Positions 44,681-53,519 of a stretch of 64,000 nucleotides of DNA are shown piece after piece. Both the position numbers and the translations under genes were made by a program. Positions within the stretch are counted from its first letter, which is position 1, and each line of letters starts with the position of its first letter. The stretch is from the NCBI RefSeq assembly GCF_003634965.1, contig NZ_RBXP01000017.1, positions 170,438-234,437 on the forward strand, read 5' to 3'. This DNA is from Azonexus fungiphilus. GTDB taxonomy: Bacteria > Pseudomonadota > Gammaproteobacteria > Burkholderiales > Rhodocyclaceae. Under the pieces are notes generated by a model. It did not search any database, was not told the origin of the DNA, and worked only from the letters and a program-made list of their open reading frames with translations.

Positions 44681-46837
44681 ATGAAGGCCAAAGTCCGCTT
44701 CCTGCTCGCCATCGTCGTCCTCGGTCTGCTGATGACCGGGCCGTTCATCGTCACCTCCTTCCTTGTCTGGGTGGACATGAAGGACGCCGAGCGCGAGATG
44801 CTCACCGAACTGCTGCTGTCGCGCCTGCCGATCGGCACGCTGATGACGCTGTTCGGTTTCGCCATCGGCGTCGCCGTGCTGCACAAGCTGTTCAAGCAGT
44901 ACGTCGAGGGCCTGCTCGGCATGGCCGAGCAGTTGCGCCTGATGCTCGGCGCCAACCGCAATTTCCGCGTCCGCCTCGACGGTCCGCCGGAAGTCCAGCA
45001 ACTGGCGCAGGCCGCCAACGACCTGGCCGCCCAGCGCGACGCGCTGCTCGACGACGTCGATTCGCGGATCGCCCAGGCCAACGCCTCGGTCGAGGAAGAG
45101 AAGAACCGCCTGGCGGCGCTGATGTCGGAACTGGCGCAGGCCGTCGTCGTCTGCAATCTCGACGGTCGCATCCTGCTCTACAACAACCGCGCCCGGCTGC
45201 AGTTCAAGGCCCTGTCGCAGGGACCGACGACGGTCGCTGGCGGGGCGCTGATCGGACTCGGCCGCTCGATCTTCTCGATCCTCGAGAAGAACCAGGTCGA
45301 GCACTCGCAGGAAATCATCCGCCAGCGGCTGGCCAACGGCAAATCGGCGCTGGCCAATTTCGTCACCACCACGCGCGGCGGCCAGCTGCTGCGCGTGCAG
45401 ATGGTGCCGGTGCTGTCGGCGGCGCTCGAGCCGGCCGAGGCGCAGATGACCGGCTACGTGCTGACCGTGGACAACATCACGCGCACGCTCGAGGAAGAGG
45501 CGCGCCGCGACCAGGCGCTGCATTCGCTGACCGAAGGCAGCCGGGCGGCGCTCGGCAGCATCCGGGCGGCGGTCGCCAACCTGATCGACTACCCGGAGAT
45601 GGACAGCGAGCTGCGCGAGCGCTTCGTCAAGGTCGTCGACGACGAGGCGGCGCGGATGAGCCAGCGTCTCGACCAGACGATGCACGAGTTCTCCGATTCG
45701 ATGAAGACGCGCTGGCCGCTCGAGGACGTGCTGGCCACCGACATCATCAGCGCCGCCCAGCGCCGGATCGAGGACAAGCTGAAACTGCCGACCAAGACCG
45801 AGGACGTCGATGCGGCGCTGTGGATCAAGGCCGACAGCTTCTCGCTGGTCTTCGCGCTGGTCTTCATCGCCGAGCGGCTGCAGGATCACTACCAGGTCCG
45901 CGACCTGCGCTTCCGTACCGTCAGCGAGGGCAAGCTGGCCTACCTCGACCTGATCTGGGTCGGCCAGGCGATCTCCTCGGAGACCTTCTACACCTGGGAA
46001 ATGGAAACCATGCAGGCGCTTGGCGAGACCTCGTCGCTGTCGCTGCGCGACGTCATCGACCGCCACGGCGGCGAGATCTGGTACCAGCGCGAGAAGGCCG
46101 CGCACCGTGCCTTCTTCCGCTTCGTGCTGCCGGTGGCGACGCCGGCGGCCGAGCTGGTCGACGAGCGGCGCAGCACCGGCCGGCCGGAGTACTACGACTT
46201 CGACCTGTTCAAGTTCGAGGACAAGTCGATCGACCTCGACCGCAAGCTGTCCGAGCTGACCTACACCGTCTTCGACACCGAGACGACCGGCCTCGAGCCG
46301 TCGAAGGGCGACGAGATCATCCAGATCGGCGCCGCCCGCATCGTCAACAACCGCCTGCTCAAGCAGGAAATCTTCAACCAGATCGTCGACCCCGAGCAGC
46401 CGCTCAAGCCGGAGTCGATTCCGATCCACGGCATCACCGAGGACATGGTCCGCGGCCAGCCGAACATCGACATCGTGCTGCCGGCCTTCCACGCCTTCTG
46501 CGAGGAAACCGTGCTGATCGCCCACAACGCCGCCTTCGACATGCGCTTCCTGCAGTTGAAGGAAGCGCGCACCGGCCTGCGTTTCACCCAGCCGGTGCTC
46601 GACACCTTGCTGCTCTCGGCGGTCGTCCATCCCAATCAGGAGTCGCACAAGCTCGACGTCATCCTGGAGCGCCTGGGGATCAGCATCGGCAGCCGGCACA
46701 ACGCGCTCGAGGACGCCATCGCCACCGGCGAGGTCTTCCTGCGCCTGCTGCCGCTGCTTGAGGAAAAGGGCATCGTCACCGTCCGCCAGGCGCTGGCGGC
46801 GGCCGAGAAAACCTACTTCGCGCGCATCAAGTACTGA
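44681..46837 (+). CDS. Membrane sensor (HAMP/PAS, degenerate kinase) fused to an active-type DEDDh exonuclease
   Basis: 718 residues. Two membrane segments (about 8-30 and 48-68) flank a short loop, then a HAMP-like and coiled region, a PAS-like domain (about 140-260, with AVVVCNLDGRILLYNNRARLQF), a DHp-like helical pair lacking the H-box histidine, and a degenerate ATPase-like domain ending in HGGEIWYQ...FRFVLP with no clear N or G boxes. The C-terminal domain (about 525-715) is a DnaQ-type 3'-5' exonuclease with all five DEDDh residues: Asp 532 and Glu 534 (FDTETTG), Asp 620 (AHNAAFD), His 673 and Asp 678 (RHNALED). In V. cholerae a DnaQ-like gene sits at the equivalent place without this N-terminal sensor, from memory. 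Confidence 0.88.
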   Translation: MKAKVRFLLAIVVLGLLMTGPFIVTSFLVWVDMKDAEREMLTELLLSRLPIGTLMTLFGFAIGVAVLHKLFKQYVEGLLGMAEQLRLMLGANRNFRVRLDGPPEVQQLAQAANDLAAQRDALLDDVDSRIAQANASVEEEKNRLAALMSELAQAVVVCNLDGRILLYNNRARLQFKALSQGPTTVAGGALIGLGRSIFSILEKNQVEHSQEIIRQRLANGKSALANFVTTTRGGQLLRVQMVPVLSAALEPAEAQMTGYVLTVDNITRTLEEEARRDQALHSLTEGSRAALGSIRAAVANLIDYPEMDSELRERFVKVVDDEAARMSQRLDQTMHEFSDSMKTRWPLEDVLATDIISAAQRRIEDKLKLPTKTEDVDAALWIKADSFSLVFALVFIAERLQDHYQVRDLRFRTVSEGKLAYLDLIWVGQAISSETFYTWEMETMQALGETSSLSLRDVIDRHGGEIWYQREKAAHRAFFRFVLPVATPAAELVDERRSTGRPEYYDFDLFKFEDKSIDLDRKLSELTYTVFDTETTGLEPSKGDEIIQIGAARIVNNRLLKQEIFNQIVDPEQPLKPESIPIHGITEDMVRGQPNIDIVLPAFHAFCEETVLIAHNAAFDMRFLQLKEARTGLRFTQPVLDTLLLSAVVHPNQESHKLDVILERLGISIGSRHNALEDAIATGEVFLRLLPLLEEKGIVTVRQALAAAEKTYFARIKY

Positions 46838-46838
46838 C

Positions 46839-47870
46839 ATGGAAGCGCTGCCGCTGCCCGGATCGTCGTACCCGGCGCTGCTCGCCGAACTGGCCGCGGT
46901 CGACGACCCGGCCCGCTTGCCGGCGCTCGCCGCCAGCGTGCACCAGCGCCTCGGCGAAGTGGCCGACGGCCGCCTCGACGGCGAAACGGCGACGCGGCTG
47001 ATTTCCACGGTCAACGACCGGTTGACCGCAAAAACCATTGCCCTGGTCGCCCGCCGCCAGCGCCTGCCGCCGGCCGCCTGGTGCTGGCTGGCGATGGGCT
47101 CGGAAGGGCGCGACGAACAGACCCTGGCCGGCGACCAGGACAACGGCCTGGTCTTCGCCGCCAGCGACGGGCGCGAGGCGCAGGCGCTGCGCGAGCGTTT
47201 CCTGCCGTTTGCCGAAGCGGTCAACGCGGCGCTCGCCGACTGCGGCTTTCCCCGCTGCCCGGGCGGCATCATGGCCGGCAATCCGGCCTGGTGCCTGTCG
47301 CTCGCCGAATGGCGCGAGCAGTTCTTCGACTGGGTGCGCTGCCCGGAACCGGCGGCGCTGCTCAACGCCAGCATCTTCTTCGACCTGCGCCCGCTGGCCG
47401 GCAGCTTCGCGCTCGGCGATGCGCTGCGCGACGAGATCGCCCGCCTGTGCGCCGACGCGCCGGCCTTCCAGCACCTGATGGCGGCCAATGCGCTGCAGGC
47501 GCAGCCGCCGCTCGGCTTTCTCGGCGATGTCACGGTCGACGACCCGGAAGGCATCGATTTGAAGAAATTCGGCAGCCGCATCTTCGTCGATGCCGCGCGC
47601 ATCTTTGCGCTGGCTAACGGCTGCAAGGCGGTCAACAGCTTTGCCCGGCTGCGCCAGGCCGGGCCGGCAGCCGGCATGCAGGCGCGCGAGATCGCCGCCG
47701 CCGCTGCCGCCCTCGGCCACCTGCTGCGCCTGCGCCTCGCCGCCCAGCAGGGCGGGGCGGTGCTGCTGCAACCGGCGGCACTGCACGACGTCGATCGCGC
47801 GATCCTGCGCGAGTCGCTGCACCAGGCGCGCCATCTGCAGCAACGCCTCAAGTTAAACTATTCCTTATAA
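46839..47870 (+). CDS. DUF294 putative nucleotidyltransferase (stand-alone)
   Basis: 343 residues. A short helical N-terminus, then a DUF294 domain with the nucleotidyltransferase-like motif MGSEGRDEQTLAGDQDNGLV (near residue 87), and a C-terminal DUF294_C helical domain (KKFGSRIFVDAARIFALANG). It lacks the cyclic-nucleotide and CBS domains of its neighbour and is about 40% shorter; the two share the same core. It starts one base after the exonuclease-fusion stop. The function of DUF294 proteins is unproven; a role in signalling around acetate metabolism is inferred from context. Confidence 0.88.
   Translation: MEALPLPGSSYPALLAELAAVDDPARLPALAASVHQRLGEVADGRLDGETATRLISTVNDRLTAKTIALVARRQRLPPAAWCWLAMGSEGRDEQTLAGDQDNGLVFAASDGREAQALRERFLPFAEAVNAALADCGFPRCPGGIMAGNPAWCLSLAEWREQFFDWVRCPEPAALLNASIFFDLRPLAGSFALGDALRDEIARLCADAPAFQHLMAANALQAQPPLGFLGDVTVDDPEGIDLKKFGSRIFVDAARIFALANGCKAVNSFARLRQAGPAAGMQAREIAAAAAALGHLLRLRLAAQQGGAVLLQPAALHDVDRAILRESLHQARHLQQRLKLNYSL
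47007..47034 (+). repeat. Variant dispersed element inside the DUF294 gene
   Basis: ACGGTCAACG, then CCGGTTGACCG, then CAAAAACC. The core is a longer inverted repeat (GGTCAACGACCGGTTGACC) with the same A-tract downstream. Confidence 0.55.
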
Positions 47871-47892
47871 CAGCCATCGAGCAGGGGGAGCC

Positions 47893-49857
47893 ATGAGTAC
47901 AGAACAGGAAAGCATCGACGTCGGCCAGGTCGAAGCCATGCTGCGCCAGGAAGGGCAGCGGCGGGCGGCCGGCAACACCCAGGCCTTTCTCGCCCGGCAC
48001 GCGCCGTTCAACAAGATGGCGCCGGCGGCGCTGCAGTTGTTCGCCGAGAAGGCGCACATCGCCTTCTACCCGGCCGGCAGCCTGATCGTCGGGCCGGATT
48101 CGGGCAATGTCCGCTTCTTCTACCTGATCGAGTCGGGCAAGGTGCAGGCGCGCCAGGCCGGCGAGGTCACCGTCACCGAGTACTCGATCCTCAGCCTCGG
48201 CGCCGGCGAGAGCTTTCCGATCGGCGCGGTCACCGCCGGCCGGCCGTCGACCAACATCTATACCGCCGTCGAGGATACCTTCTGCTACCACCTGCCGGCC
48301 GAGGACTACCTGCGGCTGATGGCGAGCAGCCCGGAATTCAACCTGTTCTGCACGCAGTACATCGCCAGCCTGCTCGACCAGTCGCGGCGGCAGCTGCAGG
48401 CCCAGTTTGCGCAGAAGGCGAGCGAGCAGCAGACGCTGAACTCGCCGCTCGCCGGCATCGGCGCCCGCAATCCGGCCGCGGTGCAGCCGCAGACGCCGCT
48501 GCGCCAGGCGCTGGAAAGCATGTCGCAGCTGGGCATCGGCTCGATGGTGGTGACCGACGCCGAGCTCAAGCCGGTCGGCATCTTCACCCGCAGCGACCTG
48601 CTCGACCGCGTCGTCCTCGCCGGCCTGTCGCTCGACGCGCCGATCAGCGAGGCGATGTCGGCGACGCCCTTCATGCTCGACGAACATGCCACCGCCTACG
48701 ATGCGATGCTGGCGATGGCCACCCACGGCATCCGCCACGTCCTCGTCACCGACCATCTCGGCCGGCTCTCCGGCGTCGTTTCCGAGCGCGACCTGTTCGC
48801 GCTGCAGCGCGTCGGCCTGCGCCAGATCCGCCAGGCCATCGAGTCGGCGCCCGACGTTGCCGCGCTCAAGGCGTCGGCCGCCGACGTCCGCCAGCTGTCG
48901 TTCAACATGCTCGCCCAGGGCATCGGCGCCGAGCAGCTGACGCAGTTCATCTCGGCGCTCAACGATGCGCTGACCCGGCGCGTCATCCAGCTCAACCTCG
49001 AGCGCCACGATTTCGCCGGCATCGACTGGGCGTGGCTGGCCTTCGGCTCGGAAGGCCGCGACGAGCAGACCTTCAGCACCGACCAGGATAACGGCATCGT
49101 CTACCTGGTGCCCGATGGCGGCGACCAGGAAGCCCTCAAGCAGCGCTTCCTGGCGTTCGCCCTCGACACCAACAAGGATCTCGACCAGGTCGGCTTCCCG
49201 CTGTGCAAGGGCAACATCATGGCCAGCAACCCGCAGTGGTGCCTGACCCTGGACGAGTGGCGCGCCCAGTTCAGCAAGTGGATCCGCACGCCGGAGCCGG
49301 TGGCCCTGCTCAACGCGACGATCTTCTTCGACTTCCGCCCGCTCCACGGCAAGAGCGAACTCGCCGACAGCATGCGCCGCCATCTGCTGTCGCAGGCTTC
49401 GGCGACGCCGGTCTTCCTCCAGGCGATGGCGCGCAATGCGCTCGAGGTCGGGCCGCCGCTGGGCAAGATCCGCGATTTCGTCACCGATCTCGAAGCCGAC
49501 CATCCGGGCAAGATCGACCTCAAGAAGTACGGCTCGCGGATCTTCGTCGACGTCGCCCGCATCTACGCGCTCGCCGCCGGCGTGCACGGGACCAACACGA
49601 TCCAGCGCCTGCGCCTGTCGGCGCAGAAGATGAACATCCGCGGCGAGGAGATCAATGCCGTCCTCGACGGGCTCAACTTCATCCAGCTGCTGCGCCTGCA
49701 GCACCAGTACCTGGAGGGCGAGCCGGGGCGCCAGGGCGACAACCTGATCGACCCGGAAAAGCTCAACGAGCTCGATCGCCGCATCCTCAAGGAATCCTTC
49801 CGCCAGGCGCGCAAGATCCAGTCGCGCCTGAAGCTCGACTACCAGGTGAACAACTGA
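47893..49857 (+). CDS. Cyclic-nucleotide-binding/CBS/DUF294 protein
   Basis: 654 residues. An N-terminal cNMP-binding-like domain (about 35-150, with FYPAGSLIVGPDSGNVRFFYLIESG), a CBS pair (about 165-300; MSQLGIGSMVVTDAELKPVGIFTRSDLL and THGIRHVLVTDHLGRLSGVVSERDL), a DUF294 nucleotidyltransferase-like domain with GSEGRDEQTFSTDQDNG (near residue 385) and a DUF294_C tail. The domain order is that of the protein that neighbours acs, the exonuclease and the acetate symporter in Vibrio and Pseudomonas. CBS and cNMP domains usually bind adenine nucleotides, so it may couple energy charge to acetate use. Confidence 0.92.
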   Translation: MSTEQESIDVGQVEAMLRQEGQRRAAGNTQAFLARHAPFNKMAPAALQLFAEKAHIAFYPAGSLIVGPDSGNVRFFYLIESGKVQARQAGEVTVTEYSILSLGAGESFPIGAVTAGRPSTNIYTAVEDTFCYHLPAEDYLRLMASSPEFNLFCTQYIASLLDQSRRQLQAQFAQKASEQQTLNSPLAGIGARNPAAVQPQTPLRQALESMSQLGIGSMVVTDAELKPVGIFTRSDLLDRVVLAGLSLDAPISEAMSATPFMLDEHATAYDAMLAMATHGIRHVLVTDHLGRLSGVVSERDLFALQRVGLRQIRQAIESAPDVAALKASAADVRQLSFNMLAQGIGAEQLTQFISALNDALTRRVIQLNLERHDFAGIDWAWLAFGSEGRDEQTFSTDQDNGIVYLVPDGGDQEALKQRFLAFALDTNKDLDQVGFPLCKGNIMASNPQWCLTLDEWRAQFSKWIRTPEPVALLNATIFFDFRPLHGKSELADSMRRHLLSQASATPVFLQAMARNALEVGPPLGKIRDFVTDLEADHPGKIDLKKYGSRIFVDVARIYALAAGVHGTNTIQRLRLSAQKMNIRGEEINAVLDGLNFIQLLRLQHQYLEGEPGRQGDNLIDPEKLNELDRRILKESFRQARKIQSRLKLDYQVNN

Positions 49858-50525
49858 TGATCTCCGGCCTGAGGAAATTCCTGTTCGGCGCGGGGCCGGG
49901 CGAACATCTCCCCGACGACGTCAAGGCGGCGCTCGCCGCCTGGCAGGAGAGCGACGCCGGGGCGCTCGAGTCGTCGCATTTCATGACCCGCTATGTCGTC
50001 GTCGACATCGCCACCGACGGCCAGAACCCCGACAGCGACCGGATCACCGGCATCGCCGCGACGCTGGTGCACCAGGGCGTGGTTTCGCCGGAGCAGAGCA
50101 TTTTTGTCGATCTGGCCGGGTCGACCGTGGACGATGCGACGGTCGACCGCCAGCTGGCGGCATTTTTGCGTTTCGTCGGCAAGTCGCCGCTGGTGTCGTA
50201 CCACGTCGCTTACGTCAGCGGCTTTCTCCAGCAGTTGCTGAAGAAACGCCTGGGCATCGGCTTCGCGCCGCGCTGGGTGGACCTCACCTGGCTGCTGCCG
50301 GCGATGTTCGGCGAGACCAGCCACAAGCCGATGCCGCTCGACGACTGGCTGGTCGCCTTCGGCCTCGACGTCGGCGAGGGCCGGCGCAGTCCGACCGCGA
50401 ACAGCCTGGCGCTGGCCCGGCTGCTGCAGATGACGATCGTCCGTGCGCACGCCAAGGGCGTCGATACCGTCGACCAGCTGATCGACGAATCGAAGGCCAG
50501 CAGTCACCTGCGCCGGACCCACTGA
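49857..50525 (+). CDS. Exonuclease-fold protein with lost catalytic residues
   Basis: 222 residues, start ATG overlapping the previous stop (TGATGA). The domain aligns with DnaQ-type exonucleases, but the DxE site reads VVVDIATDG (Asp 50 kept, Glu replaced by Ala 52), the second site reads YHVAYVSGFL where HNAxFDxxFL is expected, and the third reads SPTANSLALARLL in place of HxAxxDA. It is therefore unlikely to cut DNA. The best guess is a binding or regulatory remnant. Two dispersed-element copies lie at about 50099-50170. Confidence 0.85.
   Translation: MISGLRKFLFGAGPGEHLPDDVKAALAAWQESDAGALESSHFMTRYVVVDIATDGQNPDSDRITGIAATLVHQGVVSPEQSIFVDLAGSTVDDATVDRQLAAFLRFVGKSPLVSYHVAYVSGFLQQLLKKRLGIGFAPRWVDLTWLLPAMFGETSHKPMPLDDWLVAFGLDVGEGRRSPTANSLALARLLQMTIVRAHAKGVDTVDQLIDESKASSHLRRTH
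50099..50170. repeat. Pair of dispersed GTCGAC elements with outward A/T tracts inside the pseudo-exonuclease gene
   Basis: A minus-strand copy (GGTCGACCGT at 50119-50128, T-tract at 50101-50105) and a plus-strand copy (ACGGTCGACC at 50139-50148, CATTTTTGCG at 50161-50170) stand head to head about 10 bases apart. Confidence 0.6.
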
Positions 50526-50532
50526 GCCGCCG

Positions 50533-52575
50533 ATGTTCGCCTCGCTGACCCGCCTGCAGCGCTACTACCTGTACTACACGGCGGTCTTCCTCGGCTTCGT
50601 CGGCCTGCTCGCGCTGCTCGAGCGCAATGGCATGCCGCCGCGCTGGGTCGGTTACGCCTTCCTGGTGTTCACCGTCACCATGTACGCGATGATCGGCGTC
50701 TTCAGCCGGACCACCGACGTTTCCGAGTACTACGTCGCCGGCCGCCGGGTGCCGGCCTTCTTCAACGGCATGGCCACCGGCGCCGACTGGATGAGCGCCG
50801 CTTCCTTCATGGGCCTGGCCGGCACCCTCTACCTGCAGGGTTTCCAGGGCCTGGCCTACGTCATCGGCTGGACCGGCGGCTTCGTGCTGGTGGCGCTGCT
50901 GCTGGCGCCCTACCTGCGCCGCTTCGGGCAATACACGATTCCCGATTTCCTGTGCGCCCGCTACGGTGGCAACACCATCCGGCTGATCGCCGTGTTTGCC
51001 GCCATCCTCGCTTCCTTCGTCTATGTCGTCGCCCAGATCTACGGCGTCGGCGTCATCACCAGCCGCTTCGTCAGCCTGCAGTTCGAGGTCGGCGTCTTCG
51101 TCGGCCTCGCCGGCATCCTCGTCTGCTCCTTCCTCGGCGGCATGCGCGCGGTGACCTGGACGCAGGTCGCGCAATACCTGATCCTGATCGTCGCCTACCT
51201 GACGCCGGTCGCCATCCTTTCCTTCAACGTCACCGGCAACCCGGTGCCGCAGATGGTCTATGGCCAGGTGCTGGAGAAGGTGAGCGCGCTCGAATCGCGG
51301 CTGTTCAAGTCCGAGGCCGAACTGGCGGTGCGCGAACTGTACCGCGAGCGTGCCGATCTCTACGCGCAGAAGATCATGCAGCTGCCCAATTCGCTGATGA
51401 TCGAGCGCGAGCGGCTGGGCGCCGAGATCAACGCGCTCAAGTCGAGCGACGTGCAGATGCGCGAGATCATCGCCCTCGAGCGCCAGCGCCGCGAGTTGCC
51501 GCTCGATCCCGAACAGGCGCGCGAGCGCTGGGAAAAAGAGATGTTTGCGGCGGTCGACCGTAGCAAGCCGCCGATTCCGCACGCCGAGGCCTTTCCCGGC
51601 GACACCCAGGCCGAGCGCGACGCCCAGCGCATCAACTTCCTGGCGCTGATCTTCTGCCTGACCGTCGGCACCGCCGCGCTGCCGCACGTGCTGATGCGCT
51701 ACTACACCACGCCGACGGTGGCGCAGGCCCGCCATTCGGTGTTCTGGTCGCTGCTCTTCATCGTCATCCTCTACGTCACCGCGCCGGCCTACGCGGTCTT
51801 TGCCAAGTTCGAGGTGCTCTCCAACCTGACCGGCATCCCGATTGCCAAGCTGCCCGGCTGGGTCGCCGCCTGGGCCAAGGTCGGGCTGGTCTCGATCGAG
51901 GACATCAACGCCGACGGCATCCTGCAGTTCGCCGAACTCTCGCTCAACCCCGACGTGATCGTGCTGGCGACACCGGAAATCGCCGGCATGCCCTACGTCG
52001 TCTCCGGGCTGGTCGCCGCCGGCGCGCTGGCAGCGGCGCTGTCCACCGCCGACGGCCTCCTGCTGACGATCACCAGCGCGCTGTCGCACGACGTCTATTA
52101 CCGGATCTTCCGGCCGCAGTCGTCGACGCAGTTCCGCCTGGTCATCGCCAAGTCGCTGCTGCTGGTCGTTGCCGTCTTCGCCGCCACCGTCGCCGCGCAG
52201 AAACCCGGGACCATCCTGTCGATGGTCGCCTGGGCCTTCTCGATCGCCGGCTCGGCCTTCTTCCCGGCACTCGTGCTCGGCATCTTCTGGGCCCGCGCGA
52301 CGCGCGCCGGCGCCGTCGCCGGCATGGTCGTCGGCCTCGGCCTGACCCTCTACTACATCCTCCGCCTCGAATTCGGCGGCTATGCCTGGCTCGGTTTCGG
52401 CGACGGCAGCCTCGACCCGTGGTTCCACCTGCAATCGACCTCGGCCGGCGTCTTCGGCATTGCAGCCGGTTTCCTCACCAACATCGCGGTCAGCCTGGTC
52501 ACCCGGCCAGCACCGGGCGCCGCCGATTTCCTCGCCCGGATCCGCCGGCCGGGCAGCCGTCCGGAGGCCCCATGA
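50533..52575 (+). CDS. Sodium:solute symporter, VC_2705-type (acetate symporter-like)
   Basis: 680 residues, about 13 membrane segments with SLC5 features (SEYYVAGRRVPAFFNGMATGADWMSAASFMG, near residues 65-95). A hydrophilic, charged insertion of about 130 residues (roughly 235-366) splits the membrane domain, which is diagnostic of the VC_2705 branch. A small DUF4212 partner follows. Likely imports acetate or a related short-chain acid with sodium or protons. Confidence 0.9.
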   Translation: MFASLTRLQRYYLYYTAVFLGFVGLLALLERNGMPPRWVGYAFLVFTVTMYAMIGVFSRTTDVSEYYVAGRRVPAFFNGMATGADWMSAASFMGLAGTLYLQGFQGLAYVIGWTGGFVLVALLLAPYLRRFGQYTIPDFLCARYGGNTIRLIAVFAAILASFVYVVAQIYGVGVITSRFVSLQFEVGVFVGLAGILVCSFLGGMRAVTWTQVAQYLILIVAYLTPVAILSFNVTGNPVPQMVYGQVLEKVSALESRLFKSEAELAVRELYRERADLYAQKIMQLPNSLMIERERLGAEINALKSSDVQMREIIALERQRRELPLDPEQARERWEKEMFAAVDRSKPPIPHAEAFPGDTQAERDAQRINFLALIFCLTVGTAALPHVLMRYYTTPTVAQARHSVFWSLLFIVILYVTAPAYAVFAKFEVLSNLTGIPIAKLPGWVAAWAKVGLVSIEDINADGILQFAELSLNPDVIVLATPEIAGMPYVVSGLVAAGALAAALSTADGLLLTITSALSHDVYYRIFRPQSSTQFRLVIAKSLLLVVAVFAATVAAQKPGTILSMVAWAFSIAGSAFFPALVLGIFWARATRAGAVAGMVVGLGLTLYYILRLEFGGYAWLGFGDGSLDPWFHLQSTSAGVFGIAAGFLTNIAVSLVTRPAPGAADFLARIRRPGSRPEAP

Positions 52576-52820
52576 GCGAGATTTCCCCGTACTGGCGCAA
52601 GACCCGCGCGCTGACCGCCTGGCTGCTGCTGCTGTGGGTGATCCTGACCTTCGGCGTCAGCTGGTTCGCGCGCGAGCTCAACGAATACCGCTTCTTCGGT
52701 TTTCCCTTCGGTTTCTATTTCGCCGCCCAGGGCATCCTGCTCTGCTATCTCGGCATCATCGTCCATTACAGCCGGCGGATGAACCAGCTCGACGCCGAAT
52801 ACGACGACGGCGAGGCCTAG
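52572..52820 (+). CDS. DUF4212-type small symporter subunit
   Basis: 82 residues with two membrane segments (LTAWLLLLWVILTFGVSWF and GFYFAAQGILLCYLGIIVHY). It starts on the ATGA overlapping the symporter stop. Small proteins of this family are the partner subunits of VC_2705-type symporters; the tight overlap indicates translational coupling. Confidence 0.88.
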   Translation: MSEISPYWRKTRALTAWLLLLWVILTFGVSWFARELNEYRFFGFPFGFYFAAQGILLCYLGIIVHYSRRMNQLDAEYDDGEA

Positions 52821-52824
52821 GCCG

Positions 52825-53097
52825 ATGCTGCCGTTCGCCATCGGCGCGCTGCGGGCGATTGTCGAGATGCTCGGCCTGTGCCTGCTCGGGATGGGGGCGA
52901 TGGCCTTGCTCGCCGGCGCCGGACGCCAGGGCAACCCGGTCTATCGCCTGTTCGAGCTGATCACGCGGGCGCCGCGCCAGCTCGTCGCCCGGCTGCTGCC
53001 GGGACGCGAACGCCCGCTGCTTGCGGGCGTTCTCTGTTTCCTGCTGTTGTTCCTGCTGTGGCTGGCGCTGGCTGCCTGGCGTGCCGCGCTCGCCTGA
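52825..53097 (+). CDS. Small membrane protein at the end of the symporter operon
   Basis: 90 residues, hydrophobic segments at about 10-30 and 65-86. It starts 4 bases after the DUF4212 stop. No family recognised. Confidence 0.65.
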   Translation: MLPFAIGALRAIVEMLGLCLLGMGAMALLAGAGRQGNPVYRLFELITRAPRQLVARLLPGRERPLLAGVLCFLLLFLLWLALAAWRAALA

Positions 53098-53100
53098 AAA

Positions 53101-53406
53101 CTAGCGCAACTGGTCGAGCGCCGCGGCCAGCTGGTGCTCGGCCTCGTTGAGTTCGGGCAGCAGCAGGTCGGCCGAATCGCTCAGACCGTTGTTGCTGAGA
53201 TCGACGATCTCGTCGGCAAGCAGGTGGAAGCGCCGGTCAAGTTCGAGCACGGCGGCCGGCAACTGGCCGGCGGCGCAGGCGAGGGTGCAGCTGCGATGCT
53301 CGGAGAGCGGCATGTCGGCGTAGCTGCCGCCGGCAAAGGCGTTGAGAAACTGGCGGCGCCACTTGTGGTGCAGGCGTATGGCTTCGTCGATGTCGATACG
53401 CGTCAT
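53101..53406 (-). CDS. Stand-alone CZB-like zinc-binding protein
   Basis: 101 residues forming one helical domain. The N-terminal AIRLHHKWRRQF and the HxxC motif in LSEHRSCTLA (His 37, Cys 40), plus RRFHLLADEI (His 61) match the chemoreceptor zinc-binding (CZB) pattern seen in soluble chemoreceptors and the diguanylate cyclase DgcZ. Such a domain could act as a free zinc or redox sensor or adaptor; there is no kinase or cyclase attached. Convergent with the symporter operon. Confidence 0.72.
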   Translation of the reverse strand: MTRIDIDEAIRLHHKWRRQFLNAFAGGSYADMPLSEHRSCTLACAAGQLPAAVLELDRRFHLLADEIVDLSNNGLSDSADLLLPELNEAEHQLAAALDQLR

Positions 53407-53519
53407 GAGTGCTTTTCCCCGGTGTGTGATGGCCGCTGTCGGCGGTTCTGTTCTGCCAAGGCGCCATTATGCCGCAGCCGGCTGTCGGCGCGGCGACAGG
53501 GAAAAGCGGCCGGCGAAAA

